Source of the DNA: Paragonimus westermani
Taxonomy: Eukaryota; Platyhelminthes; Trematoda; Plagiorchiida; Troglotrematidae
DNA length: 64,000 nt
Direction: 5' to 3'
NCBI GenBank assembly: GCA_008508345.1
Contig: QNGE01000976.1
Coordinates: forward strand, 134,556-198,555
Position numbers and translations under genes: made by a program. The notes under the pieces are model-generated. The model was not told the origin of the DNA. It ran no database searches and saw only the letters and a program-made list of their open reading frames with translations. This document shows positions 1-12,609 of the stretch, one piece after another (position 1 is the stretch's first letter; each line of letters opens with the position of its first letter).

Positions 1-550
1 GGACAGTGGGGGAGGGGTCAGCGGTAGCATGTTTTCGCCTATCCACCCTGCTGTATGCAGCAGATAGGGCGACCCGGTTTGTACTGGGAGATGGCCGATG
101 CAGTATGGAATTGTTTGTGTTGTGAGGATTCATGGTTGTGTGTGGGCTGAGATACTGCCAGGACGCCCAGACCTAGGCAGGAGAATGATTAGGGTTCTCA
201 ACCAAAGCCTTTGGCTCAATGGCCTGTACCGCAAGGTAGCGGGTGGGTGACGGTGTACGAGAAATGGTACGTTTTTCGGCAAGTGATGCCAACCATCTTC
301 CAACCCCCAACCTGGAGGACCAGGAGACTGTGGTTTGTCAGACCTCTACCTGTTGGCCTGCCTGGTATAAGTGACTCTGTCCAGTTTGGCCCAAAAGGTC
401 ATCGAGATGCGCAAGCCGTCACACCACGTCAAGGTCCAGTCTCACCGTGACGGAAGTCAAGCGCATACAAAACCAGAACAGGTAAAAATTGTATGCAGTC
501 TGAGCAGGCGTAAAGAAGTAGAAAATCAGATCGAAATAACACAACCTTCG
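1..550. repeat. Probable dispersed repeat (LINE 3'-end-like)
   Basis: This stretch is markedly more GC-rich than the adjacent intron. It ends in a block around 405-460 (GCGCAAGCCGTCACACCACG) that resembles the 3' ends of RTE-type non-LTR elements in other animals. I recognise it by general resemblance only. The plus-strand frames at 211-450 and 371-553 look like chance readings of the repeat. No reverse-transcriptase motif is visible. Confidence 0.35.
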
Positions 551-1341
<791 letters not shown>

Positions 1342-3344
1342 CTAGTTGGGTATGATGAGGGAGGATTGTAGAAGAAAGCAACGGGCAGCTTACTGTTTAA
1401 GTCATAGGGCACAAGCAAAAAACGCGTTCGAGACAGTAACCAAACTAGCTATAAATGTCGGAGACAAATCAAACGGTTTTCAGTCCTATCGGTCACCAAT
1501 ACTTTGTGTGCCTCACGACTGACAAGCGTATGAAATGTACATTAATTTCAAGAGATCTGACGACGCAGTCTTCAAATTGTAGTCTAAAGACGACCTCAAG
1601 CGGTACTTAGACATGTTGACATAAATGGCTTAGAATCACGACACACAGCTTCAGTGTTTGCAAATATGCCTAGACCGGAAGATTAAAACACAGTGGTCCG
1701 TTCTTTTTCGATTTACCTCGGACGTATTTAAGCTCGTGGATCAGTTCAAAAGTCAACAGTACATGCAATAATCATTTTGAGTCCCTGTTTACCTGAAATT
1801 CCTAGGTGGTGGTTTGTGGTAGATATGGTAGCATAAACAGCGCGGTTATTGTTTGAAGTTCATCAAGAGTCGACGATCAGTTTTGCGGTTCTATCACTCA
1901 TCAGGTATGGGTTCCCAGTGAGCCTCAACCACGAATGCTGCTGCATGACCAGCTACAATGATTAATGTATTACCGGTTCTTATATGTTTCGTAAAATAAA
2001 ACACGGCCAATATCGTGTTGGAGACTGAAGGTATACACAGTACCTGCGACAAATGGATGGACCAGGCGGGCGTTTTACGTGAACAGAAGCCAATCTAACT
2101 GAGGGATTAGACCAGCTCCTTTGTTGCTCCAGACCAACAACTTAGGCCACCAACGCAACAAACGCGTGTTTGAAACCGAAAACTGGTTTCCGATTCCGAT
2201 GGTTTGTCGATACTTTTGGATAGGGCCACTTTGTCAAGTTAGCAGTTAATCTTTCCGTTACTCATAATTTTGTCTCTAATTAACATAAAATCTGTCAAGT
2301 AATATTTGCGTAGAAATACTGACCTTAAGAATACAAGAACTAATTAAGATAAGGGGGAGGAGAAGATTTATTTATCATTAGCCAGATCCAGGCATTTAAC
2401 GATGGCCGAGATCAACCTGGAATAAATTTCGATACTGTTGCTTTACACATGGTAGCCGATTTGCGGGGTGACTTCTATAGCCTACGTACTCAAGGAAAGA
2501 GGAAAATCAGGTGGAAAATCCAACTAATCACAGACGTATTGCATTCATTGCATTCTGGAGCTTTCCGTGGCAGAAAACAGAAGCTGTGCATGCAGTTGAA
2601 CCAAAATATAATTATGACATCGTCCGATATTGAAAGATTCATCTTTCATAACGGACTATTTTTTGTCATCATTGTGCATGTCCTTTAGAGCGCGCGTATT
2701 ACATGACATGACGATTTCCTCAAAACAAAAAATAGCTCGCTTGTAATAGTAACCAAACATTTTCAGTCACAGTATGATAAGTGGGTATACTTCGCCTTAG
2801 TACAAGTCAATCAAAACCTTTTTATCTCAGCAGGTAGCCGCATTTGTATCAATAGGGTGTTCCAATTTTACTAACTAACGGAGTGTGGATCACGGCGACG
2901 TCTAATCAAATCGAGATGCCAATCGGCAGACTAGCTTTTATGGGCTTCCCCGGTTGGACTGGAAGTTCAGCGATCTCGGGTTAGTAAATATGACTACTAG
3001 GTTTAGTTAGAATTGATGAATGAACTATCGTACACCCATATCAGAAGAAAGGACAATCATGTGAGTAATCGGTTAGAGGACAGTCAGAGTTGATATCAAA
3101 ATGTTTACGTGAAAAACTTGCAAGAGAAGGCATGTCGTTGACAGTGTATTGTCACTATTGGATACTTCCAGCCTTCGCGTTTAGGTGTAGGATGTGATAT
3201 AACCTCTAGCTTTGAAGAACAAAAGTCTAACGTATTCAGACCGTTTAACACTGATCTGTCTGGTGCGAATAGTTCAGACGAACTTGCAGGAGGAGGTGCA
3301 ATCGGGACAACTTTAAAGAAAATATTATAGTCGAACACACTCAC
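1342..3344. other. Intron between the Walker A and LSGGQ exons
   Basis: A 2.0-kb AT-rich intron bounded by a GTGAGT donor at 3344 and a CTAG acceptor at 1342 (minus strand). The only plus-strand frame of any length (2449-2688) has no recognisable motif. No repeat was identified. Confidence 0.6.
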
Positions 3345-3471
3345 CTTGACATTAACACAACCATTTAGCCTATCCATATCTCCCAGGAGGGCGTGCAATA
3401 AACTTGACTTGCCAGAACCAACACTACCCATGATGCACGTCAACTGGCCCTCGGGAAACTGGATTGAAATG
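3345..3471 (-). CDS. ABCC1-like: ABCC exon: NBD1 Walker A
   Basis: A 127-bp exon: one base of a split codon, then [20 protein letters not shown], then [20 protein letters not shown] and VK. The Walker A P-loop GSVGSGKSS has the ABCC NBD1 form GxVGxGKSS and binds the ATP phosphates. The acceptor is TAAATTTCTGTTCACTCAG and the donor GTGAGT at 3344-3339. It joins in phase 0 to GSVAYVSQ in the next exon. It needs a preceding exon that ends with two bases of a codon; that exon was not identified. Confidence 0.97.
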
Positions 3472-4740
3472 CTGAGTGAACAGAAATTTAGATAAATGTT
3501 AATCTTTTACTAGAAGAAGAGGAAAAGTGATGCCTTGATAAAACGGACCAAACAGTGAAGTATACAGTTTCATCTTTTCAGAGAAACCATTCCATCGTCA
3601 TCTACTAAAGTCAAAGACAAGCACATAACATGACAAAAATTTCGCACACATGAGCAGCAAATAATTAACTGTATACATCCCTGTTCATTTAGATCAGGCG
3701 TTGAACCTAGGCTGATACTGTGATTGCGTATAAACTTAAACTAAATCACCCCGGATAATTGTCTGCATTGATTGATATACGGAGCCAGAAAACTTTGATA
3801 ATCACGGATAGGTTTCGCCGCACTCATGCAACTGCTAAGGGGAAACCGATGAAAGTCAAGATAGTGTTTTATTCTCCCCCGAGATAAGAAAGTGTGATTA
3901 TACACAGGACTTCAACAAACGAAATGACTATTCGTTCGCAAACAAAATGAGACGCATACCAAAAAAGTATTGCCCAAACGTTTGGAAAAAACACTATTCA
4001 CCAGAACAAGGAAGCAAAGTACTGGACACAAGGGATTCTCCACTTCGAAAGATGCATAAAGTACAGGATATCTGTTCGTAGACGAGCGGTAATGAGGGGT
4101 TTAAGCGAACAATTTGTAAGCCATTTCGATGCAGAGCAGAATAAATGGGGATACAAGGGATGAGACCAAACAAAGAAGTTTACTTGTGACCCCTTCAATA
4201 ACCCATTGATGTTTTGGTACAGCGTGGTAATGTAAAAACTGAACGTGAAAACCGTGAGACTTAGCGAAAACACTCCTACCTTCAGTGACAGTTTTCAGTC
4301 GTCCACAAAGTGGTCATAAAAACATTAGAAAACTACATTAGACACTAAAAATTCAATTCTCGTAAATATTTACAGGTAGAATATATTCAACAAATTCTCA
4401 ATCGGACAGAGTTTAGGCTGTTTCATGCCGTGTTTAAATTATGGCAACATTGCACCAGAAGGAGCCTATTCTAAAACAGCAGCTGTTATATTATTTCGTC
4501 AAGGATTAAGTCAATGAGCTATTCGAAACTATCAAAAATTCGGTACTCCCCTTTTTCACAGATGATATTCATAACCTTTTGAAAGTTGTGTACAGTTCCA
4601 AATGCCACACCTTAACCTGTTATCTTAAACCAAAGCCGTCAACTGAAGGGTTACTGAAAACAGCCATTTGTGAGACCTTGTCTATTAAGATCCAGGGGTT
4701 ATTTTTCAGATTATGACAACGCAAAAATCTGCAAATGAAT

Positions 4741-7700
4741 GAGCAGGTCAATCGTTGTTAGAGTTTCCATACCACATTTACATCAGAAGCAACCGATATC
4801 GCAAACGCCACTGAAGTGTCCGCCCCAAAAACGTATCCATCGGACGATAATTCGCTTAAACGCCATGTTGTCGAAGAATTAGACACCGTAGACTAAAGAG
4901 TCCGTGAGGCGAGCTAATGCGTCAGCCAGCAACAACACTTAGCCAAAGGACTGGAAGAAATAATTTCAATCAACACCTCAATGCCAAACTCGAAAAACAA
5001 CCACTGGTAAGCCAATGAAAATTAGCTGAACTATTAGACGAAGTCTGCCCGGTTCCTGTCAAATCTATAAAAGTGTGTATACTGTTTGTTCAGTATCCTG
5101 CACGACACAACACTTTCTGAACTAGCATGGCCTAGCCCTGAACTTTGTTGTTCGCACACAGAAGATTATCAATTGCAGGTTACGACTGAACTGTAACACC
5201 TGTATGAACGGATAAATCAGCTAACTCCGACATCGGAAGTGATATAAGAAAAGGTTAAACGTGATTCTTTGGCTGCAATTATCAACGCTGACATTCCCAG
5301 GATGTGTATGGAACGGTAACAACACACAGGCACCCAGGTGCCATGAAGGTGCTCAAGTTATAATATGAAAACTTGACGGGGGAAAACAGAAGTATCGGGA
5401 ATGTAACGAAAAAATGATTGGATGCAACAGGTGGTAACAAGAAACATTTTACAGGCTGAGAAAAACCGGACGCCCAATAATGTTGTTCGAAAATAGGAAT
5501 TTCTAGTGCTTAGACCGACTGAAGGAGCAAGAAGTCATAAAACATTTCAATTCAAACAACAGGATCAAACGTACAGCCTCTGTACGACTTGTTAAAAATT
5601 CACAGGGGCCATCCATTAAGTTGGACCCTAAATATGCGCATAATACAACCATAAGACAACAAGTTGGCCAAGATACCGAAGCCCAACCACCAACAGCTCA
5701 GTTCTCATAAGCTGAGTGACTGTTTCACCCCAGACGATAATGTAGAAGCAGATACCAATGGCCGCCGAACGTGTTTCTTGGACACATCATCCATTTGAGT
5801 TACGTCCCATTACTGTTAACATTTCAGTACATATGCGGTTATATGGAAGAACCAAACGTAGGACTGTGTATGCAGTCATCTAAATCAAATGTGGCCATTC
5901 TTATACTGTCCAATAAACATCCAGTCCAAAATCAACGGTTAGCTCCAATAATATATAGGCCGGAAAACAAGGAGATCTCTTCTTCCATTGAAAATAAACA
6001 AGAGAAACCTTGAAGAACAGCGGCTACACAAAGTAAGTAAAAGTATGCCACTTCACTGTATTTATTTTGGCGACATTTTCGTCATGCACAATATAGCGGT
6101 TTCATGAGGCCAATCAAGTCAGAGATGAAAGTCGGTGGATCATTGCACTTTCTTCATGTAGCGATGCGAAAAAGGTTCTACGGAGAGATATGTCTACCGC
6201 ATAATAACTTGGACGGGTCAGTATATACGTTTTTTTCATAGTCTCGCTCCTCTTGAAGAGGAACCAAATCCAATTCGTTGCCTAAACAGCCGAGGAGAAA
6301 AGATCTATTCCATAGGGAGCTAAGAGCTATAATTCACCGCTGCGTATTTGGATTATTTCATACTGAGACAGAGTATGGTTATTCCGGTCAATTATGAGTA
6401 TATTCGAACTGTTGGAAAGAAAATTGTTTCAGTAGTATCCCTTAGGAGGCGAAACACCGCCTGAATGGGTTAATCACCGCCACTGCCAATTAATCAGGTA
6501 ATTGTTTCTAGCAGGCATGTTAGAAAGCTGGTTCACTGGTAAGAAAATGTTGAACTTGAATCTTAAAGACCAAATACCAGTCCTCGACCGTGGGATAGAT
6601 TTTTCGTTTAAACGGATCAATGAAACTTATCCAGATTGGTTTAAGGGTAGAATAGGCAAATCAAACATGCACGCAATAGCCTCACCTCTGAAGGACTCTG
6701 ATAACCAAGGTGACATTAAGAATGTTTTTCGTGGTACTTTCAAGGTTCCATCACATTACCCAAGCCTGGTCAAACAGTGCGTATCAGTTATATACAAATC
6801 GATCGCCGTTCAATTATGTAATTCGGTTATGCTGTCAAATGAACTTTGTGCACAGCTTGCGAAGCCCATGGCCACGGCTGGATTATCTCTTCCAGATTTG
6901 GTGAATCGGTACATGCGCGGCGTTCAGACTATTCTGTTCAAAAGTTGTGGCTTTAGCACCGAGGATCGATCGGTTCGTTTATTCAAGTATTGTCTATCAT
7001 AAAGTTGCATTTCCTAACCTTTGTGAGACCGCCCACCTGATGAAGACGTACCTCATCACATCACATCCGGTTATTACCTAAATACCCTAGTAAGAGGGTG
7101 TATGAGTCCTAGCCCACAACCAGTTCATACAGTTTACTATCAAGGAGTTTGAATTTACCAAGTTGTCCATCCACAGGGCATAAATTTGGCAGTAGTCTAA
7201 GCAATGTTTTGGTCACCCAAGCAATTTCTAAAAGTTATCTGTCCGAACCGTGACAAGAAAGTCGATTGCCAAGACGAGATACGTTTGCTCTGCCGTGTGA
7301 AAAAATCGAACAAGAAATGGGGAGTGTTTAAGGCGAATTGAACAAATAAGAGCAAATGAAAGTCATGTTAAGTACAATTAACCTAAATCCGAGAAGTGAG
7401 GAATACAAAAAAACTGTTTGTAGACTGTTTGAAACCCACAGATGTTCTGATGAAATATGGTCACACAAGTAATGCTGAAATATGTTTGACTCTAAAGGGT
7501 AAACTGAAAGACAGATAAGAAATTCCAATAATCCTCTAGAAGTCATAAGGAACAGATGGACGGAACAGCTAATGAAAAAGAATGGAACAAGGTCGTCAGA
7601 TTTTAGAAATGTCATTTGCTTTGCGCAACGGCGTATTCATAAATAAAGTTAAGTAAAAATAAACACAGAACAGTTAGGCAGCAAAAAGTAACAGATTTGA

Positions 7701-9560
7701 CCGACCAAACGGCATTTGTACACTGCACTTTAACTGCTCGATTACTTTAACAGATAATAATTAGGGTTACAGTGCTTAGCTTACACTCCGGTTATTTCAC
7801 GTCACAGAAACTAAGTACCTAACTTCCATACATTTATACAATGGTTGGGTGGACTCACAAAAAACGCTGGTGAGTTGATAGCTCATGCAGTATGGAAAAC
7901 ACGCATCCTCAGCTCAGCTGGGTATCAAAAGTAGAGTTTAAAAAGAGGACCAAATAACTGTTATGTTAATCAGTTTACAACGTTAATCTGATGATGATAC
8001 ACACCACCTAACTGGGTATCATCACCAGGTTCATCCGAAGCGTCTTGGATGAATAAGACATTGGAAACGTAAAAACAAAACAAAACCGAAACAAGGTTGG
8101 TGTCTTTCAAAGCGCCAATGATAACTGGAGTTACCACAAATTGTCATCCACAAATGTTCTGTATAAACTGAAAACCATTCCTCAGGTAATCAGAGAACTG
8201 AATAAGGAATTTACCACTAATTCCCATGAACTGAGATAGATGAACCAGTGGTACTTGACTGTAAAGTGTGAAGAACGGTTCTTACCCTTTTTTCATCGTG
8301 CTACTAACATACACCACTGGAACACTGAAGTCAGGATGGTGCTAATCAAATGTTATCTGTGGTTGTCGAGAATAATGATGGAGATAGCAGCTCGGCACCA
8401 ACCGAACACCAAGACGTCTGATGTAATCCAATCTAAAATCATACATTTTCAGAGCGCAGTGCTGAGCGCAGCCCAGAAAAATCGGTCTATCAACATCAGC
8501 CTAGATACTGCTTACGGCTGTCAAAAATTAGGTGTGTCCATCTCTAATCTACTTTTCTAACATCGCCTACTCAAGTCCTTACAAATTTAATGTACTCAGT
8601 GTTCCGTTGATTTTCTCGACTAAAAGGATGCTGGTAATGAAAGGGGATATTTGATGAGCAAATTGTTATCTCAAAAGACTGATTAGGCAGGCGGACTAAC
8701 AAGAATAGCTGTTCCAGAAACTACTACGAGCGCGGGCACAACTTGAGACTGAGTTAGAAATGACAGTGCTGTTCAATTCCACCCTGGCCACCTATGAAAA
8801 CGTCGCCAGCACTCAACGACAGATCTTAAATCAAACTATGAAGTTCAATGTGAGTAACGAGAGATTGACATAGACAAAATAAGGCAGCAATCGAATACTG
8901 AGGTCATCCATCACATCCTTGTTTGGGTCCCTAAATGCTGACAAATATCACCGTACCAATCGGTAGAGAACGAAGTGGTACGTTACATATCCTCGGTGTC
9001 TTTGCTCGATCGTCACTTGTTGGCAACCCGATTTCCATTAGGCCTAGAGAAATCATTTAAGATACGATTTTCAGTATGAAATCGAAGGTTCCTGTGATTT
9101 GTGGAGGCAGTAAATATCAACAAGTAGAAATCACCGCGAACAAAAGGGCCTGACTATCAGTGTTAGGTATTTTTAGCAGTTGGCGTACAGATTTGTGCTT
9201 CTGGGTACTTACACAACGTCCACAACAACGTCCAAAACCCACAGAATGTGGTGTATGTCCCATAAGATGCAGCTAAAGGTGCTCAGGGGGTACATTATGC
9301 GTAGCAACATTGACAAGTTAATTGTTCATAGTACTCAGGCAGAATCCAATTTAGTAGTTAGCCAACATAACATGGTCAAAGTACTATACCTAGTACGTCA
9401 TTTGACTAACGTTCCAAAATTGACCGAAAACAGCAGCTGCTTGTTGGGACAGGTTTTGGCATGGCCAAAACTGCAGCAGGCAGAAGTAGAAACGATTACC
9501 GTGAATCTTAGAAGGAGTGAGAATGATACGTCAATCAAGTAAGATTCGCTCCGAGCAGAT
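4741..9560 (+). pseudogene. Decayed coding-like tract of unknown origin
   Basis: The plus strand shows successive peptide-like frames of ordinary protein composition, broken by single stops and frame changes. Examples are polar acidic text near 4780-4990, open frames at 6517-7002, 8240-8560 and 9180-9542, and a helical, Gln/Leu-rich stretch at about 8700-8870 (QLETELEMTVLFN, STQRQILNQTMKF). There are no convincing splice sites at the breaks. It looks like an old insertion or pseudogene inside the 19.6-kb intron. I recognise no domain, so its family is open. Confidence 0.35.
6517..7002 (+). CDS. 161-codon open frame, function unknown
   Basis: The longest uninterrupted frame in the decayed tract. 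It begins MLESWFTGKKMLNLNLKDQI, with the first in-frame ATG at 6517. Later text includes DRGIDFSFKRINETYPDWFK and PMATAGLSLPDLVNRYM. It is basic and globular in composition, with no membrane segment or signal peptide. It resembles no family I can name. It sits in an intron of the transporter gene on the opposite strand, among broken frames, so it is more likely a fragment of a decayed element than a working gene. Confidence 0.3.
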   Translation: MLESWFTGKKMLNLNLKDQIPVLDRGIDFSFKRINETYPDWFKGRIGKSNMHAIASPLKDSDNQGDIKNVFRGTFKVPSHYPSLVKQCVSVIYKSIAVQLCNSVMLSNELCAQLAKPMATAGLSLPDLVNRYMRGVQTILFKSCGFSTEDRSVRLFKYCLS

Positions 9561-9930
9561 TCTTGCCCAGCAGACAAAACGTACCATGTCATTAAGCAGC
9601 GTGTTCGAATAGTCCGTTACTCATTCCATCTGATTTGAAATGTAGAATTAGTTATTGTAATATAATAAATTGCATAACTTTCATATCGACTGCAGCTTTT
9701 AAACTCGGAAAGACTACTCTGCTATTCTCTATCGAAAGAGTGAGTAAGAGCAGAGTTTTGATTCTATCAGAGCCCAGTGATAATTCATAGCCTTACGTGG
9801 ACAAGAGTTCACACTGCAGTACTTGTACTGGTCTACATGTTGCGGCCAGTTGACCAAATATCTCAAGTACTGATTCAACGTTTACTCCCAATGAGACACC
9901 ATCCTCATTCGTGCCCATAGATATCATAAA

Positions 9931-10170
9931 GTGTCTATGCAACTGCAGGAAAACTGACAGATGCAATGGCTGGCAGAAAACCTAGAGGTTCGCCATTTGA
10001 TCGGGGGTAGAGGTAACCCAGTTGTTTGTGAGAGTAGAATAGTCTTCGCTGCATTGTCAAAATACAGCACTCTCTTGTTAGCACAAACCAGGTCCACAAT
10101 CTGCCTAACTCATATGACATCAATATCTTGATTTTACAAGTACCTGTTCTAAAACTCAGCAGGGACACAA
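9931..10170 (-). mobile_element. Penelope-like element fragment (before GIY-YIG)
   Basis: Positions 9931-10056 match 12484-12609 in the same orientation with about ten mismatches over roughly 125 bp. Read on minus, the segment encodes KWRTSRFSASHCICQFSCSC, the cysteine-rich lead-in to the PLE GIY-YIG nuclease. The frame then stops where the nuclease should begin (TGA at about 9923). It is a truncated PLE copy 226 bp from the antisense TMD2 exon. Confidence 0.75.
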
Positions 10171-10395
10171 AAGTGATCAGCCGCGACGAACAACAAGTTT
10201 AACGTAATAGGTGGCCTTTGGTTCTCATAGGACCCTAAAATCACTGATCTGATGCATACGCATGCAGCACGGACTAACTGGTACCCTTCTGACGCTTTCT
10301 CCCATCGTGAATTCGCCGTCTTGAAAAAAGCTCAATGATGCCTGATAACACCATACACAATACCTTACGCAAATCTTTACCACTTATTGTATCAG

Positions 10396-10687
10396 GTCAA
10401 GTGGTCCACATTCAAAATCTACTTCCGCAACGTCGGTTTGGTATACTGCCTACTAATCCTCATCTCGTACCCAGTCACACATTTGGCCTCGTTCGGAACC
10501 ACTCTGTGGTTGGCCGATTGGTCCGAGGATTCGGCCTCTCAGTCGAATCTCAGTGAATGGCTCCGAGCTAATCCAGAAGCATTTTACAACCAGACTGCCT
10601 ATCCCGATTTGTCCAGTCGTCTAGCAGAATTCAAGGCGCAACGCGACTATCGGTTGGGTATCTACGCTGTTTTGGGTTGCGTGCAAG
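10396..10687 (+). CDS. ABCC1-like: Antisense ABCC exon: start of TMD2 (TM12 and extracellular loop)
   Basis: A 292-bp open exon on the opposite strand to the host gene. It begins VKWSTFKIYFRNVGLVYCLL, matching the MRP1 TMD2 opening VKLSVYWDYMKAIGLF. It continues ILISYPVTHLASFGTTLWLA and DWSEDSAS (MRP1: NYWLSLWTDDP), and ends with DYRLGIYAVLGCVQG (MRP1: LSVYGALGISQG). The acceptor is CACTTATTGTATCAG and the donor a perfect GTAAGT at 10688. The long loop after TM12 has two N-glycosylation sequons, NLS and NQT; MRP1 is glycosylated in this loop. In the host gene this exon should come after NBD1, left of position 1 on minus. Its place and strand mean a second gene, an inverted duplication or an assembly error. 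I saw no convincing plus-strand partner exon. Confidence 0.93.
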
Positions 10688-11127
10688 GTAAGTGTTCCTT
10701 TTGAGCATCTACGTGATATGCGCATTTTACAACACTGGCCTACTGCTCTCCGATAGCAGTGGAAGATGCCTTCTGGACTCGGGTAGCTTATATTTTTGGT
10801 CAACACTGGTCTCACCGTTTCTTGAATAGCTTACGGGAAAGAATTTCGATTCACTGAGTTGAAGCAATTCTCGGTCCATGTTATAAAAATCATTAGTGTA
10901 ACTTTGTTCTGTTCGTCGTTGTTCCAGCGTGCGAAGGTTTGGCCAACATTATAAGGAAAGTTCTCAATCCAATCTCGCGTGCGGATTCCACTGGAGAAAC
11001 ACTCCCTTTGCTTATATACACCATTGTACAGCTTATCTCGGTCTCTGTTCTATCACCAACCCAAAGGTGTGATATGCAATCCTATCAGATTCTTGTAACT
11101 TACATATTGTACGTGACCGTTTTTCAC

Positions 11128-11236
11128 TGATATTGTTCGTTTTGGGCCATGAGTAATTCCCTCCACTTCTCCTCAGCATGATTATTCTGAAGCGGCACGA
11201 TCTCATTGAACAAGTGCACATTTGGATGCACTATTG
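11128..11236 (-). other. Short coding-like stretch ending in a stop
   Basis: After a possible acceptor (ACACAATAG), the minus strand reads HPNVHLFNEIVPLQNN then HAEEKWRELLMAQNEQYQ and a TGA. The composition is protein-like. It could be a terminal exon or a piece of a decayed element. No family is recognised and no partner exon was found. Confidence 0.2.
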
Positions 11237-11921
11237 TGTTCGTTTTTTCAGAGCACTGATTGATAGGGAACGGTTTGATAGGAAGATCGATGCCATCGAT
11301 TTGTTTCCTAACTTCTAATCAATTTGGGGCCTGCATGGTGAATGTAGTATTGACAGGCGGCTGGTTGGAACATGCTTTAATTAGTTCATGCAGACTCATG
11401 TCTTTTGCCAAACAGCCCACTTGGGACCATGTGCTCCATACGCCAGTCGGCAGACTAGAATTTTCGAGCACCGTTGACCCACCTCAGCCTCCTATATTGG
11501 CTGTTTCCCAGTCTGCGCTTGACCTCACCTTGTTTACTCACGAGGTTTTCGTGTTCTATCTTCACTTCATATATCGTGAAATAGCATTCGAATTCTTGTG
11601 TCCCAGTTTCTTCCCCATTCGTCCTCACTTAGCTGCATTCTCTAGCCATCCGTTAATGATTTCGCCAATCTGGGTTTGCGCAGTCTAAACCGTCTTTGTT
11701 TCTCAACCAATAGCTTAGTCATTTTACATGCCGGAAAAGAGCTAGACACGTGATTATCATTTGCTTGTCTGACCTCTCTCTCATTTTCACTACGGTAACT
11801 CAAGCACGACTACCAATCTACGTTCTCGTGTGGCCCCACATTTGGGAGGATTTTGATTTGAATAGGATAATCAGAAAGCAAATTACGACGTGAATTCATT
11901 TTTCACAATCTGATCTATCGG

Positions 11922-12114
11922 TAATGTGCGAAAAGCATAAAAACAAAACCAACATGATCATCATAGACAGCAATACATCAGTGGTTCACACTAATGCTTA
12001 ACTGCCACACAACGATGAAGAAAAAGCAAACCGTATATAGAAAGAGAGAAGGAAAATGAAGGGGACGGGAAGGGACCTAACTAATGTGCGAAAAGCATGG
12101 AAACCAAACCAACA
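11922..12114. repeat. Two 33-bp direct repeats spaced 160 bp
   Basis: The block TAATGTGCGAAAAGCAT followed by an A/C-rich tail occurs at 11922-11954 and again at 12082-12114, with about four mismatches. Both lie just downstream (minus sense) of the PLE GIY-YIG stop codon, so they probably belong to the PLE 3' region. Confidence 0.6.
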
Positions 12115-12176
12115 AGACTGGAATGAAACGATTAAAAGCACAAATCGAGCTAGATCGTGATTGGTACTCACGGCTA

Positions 12177-12515
12177 AACCCACGGTGAACAAAGTTTGAC
12201 AGTCAGTGGATTTTGTAAGCATAGAACCGGCTGTTGGCGGCGGATCAACAATGCTTCGATGTACTGGAGAATTTGTGAGTTGTGAGCGTTCATCATGACC
12301 TTAAACGAATATGCGGTACTGACACTGTGACCTGTGGTCAACAAGTGCCGTGCAATGGGTGAATCGGCGTTTCGTTCTAGCTGATTGTCACTCATTGACG
12401 GGTGAGTCGGTGCAACCCTCAACCACTTCGGGATGTGCTTGCTGGTTCTGGCTTTAAACATCCTCACTGTTCCACCAATGTATGTGCTTATGCAACTGCA
12501 AGAAAACTGACACAT
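12177..12515 (-). mobile_element. Penelope-like element GIY-YIG endonuclease domain
   Basis: An open minus-strand frame of about 113 codons reads CQFSCSCISTYIGGTVRMF, then KARTSKHIPKWLR, ARHLLTTGHSV, and EALLIRRQQPVLCLQ near the end. This is the C-terminal GIY-YIG nuclease of Penelope-like retroelements. It has a Cys-rich lead, a YIG core, a conserved Arg and His, and the late catalytic-type Glu in the EALxIRxxxPxLC motif. In PLEs the domain nicks target DNA for reverse transcription. The upstream reverse transcriptase is absent here: a TAG interrupts the frame at about 12560, after which only the 12484-12609 homology continues. The absence of stops in the nuclease suggests a fairly young fragment. 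Confidence 0.85.
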
Positions 12516-12609
12516 GCAATGGCTGACAGAAAACCTAGACGTTCGCTATTTGATCGGGGGTAGAGGTAACCCAGTTGTTTGTGAAAGTATAATAGTCTTC
12601 GCTGCATTA
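12484..12609 (-). repeat. PLE repeat copy, partner of 9931-10056
   Basis: About 92 percent identical by eye to 9931-10056, same orientation. It overlaps the start of the GIY-YIG frame. Together the two copies bracket the antisense TMD2 exon. Confidence 0.85.

Noticed and set aside
11395..11500. Plus-strand peptide with LMSF and TPVGRL.FS..VD, like the next TMD2 exon (MSFF..TP.GRL.NRFS).
   Set aside because: Ten residues intervene between the two motifs, the flanks do not align and no splice sites fit. A similar base string occurs at about 2920-2945 in non-coding sequence.
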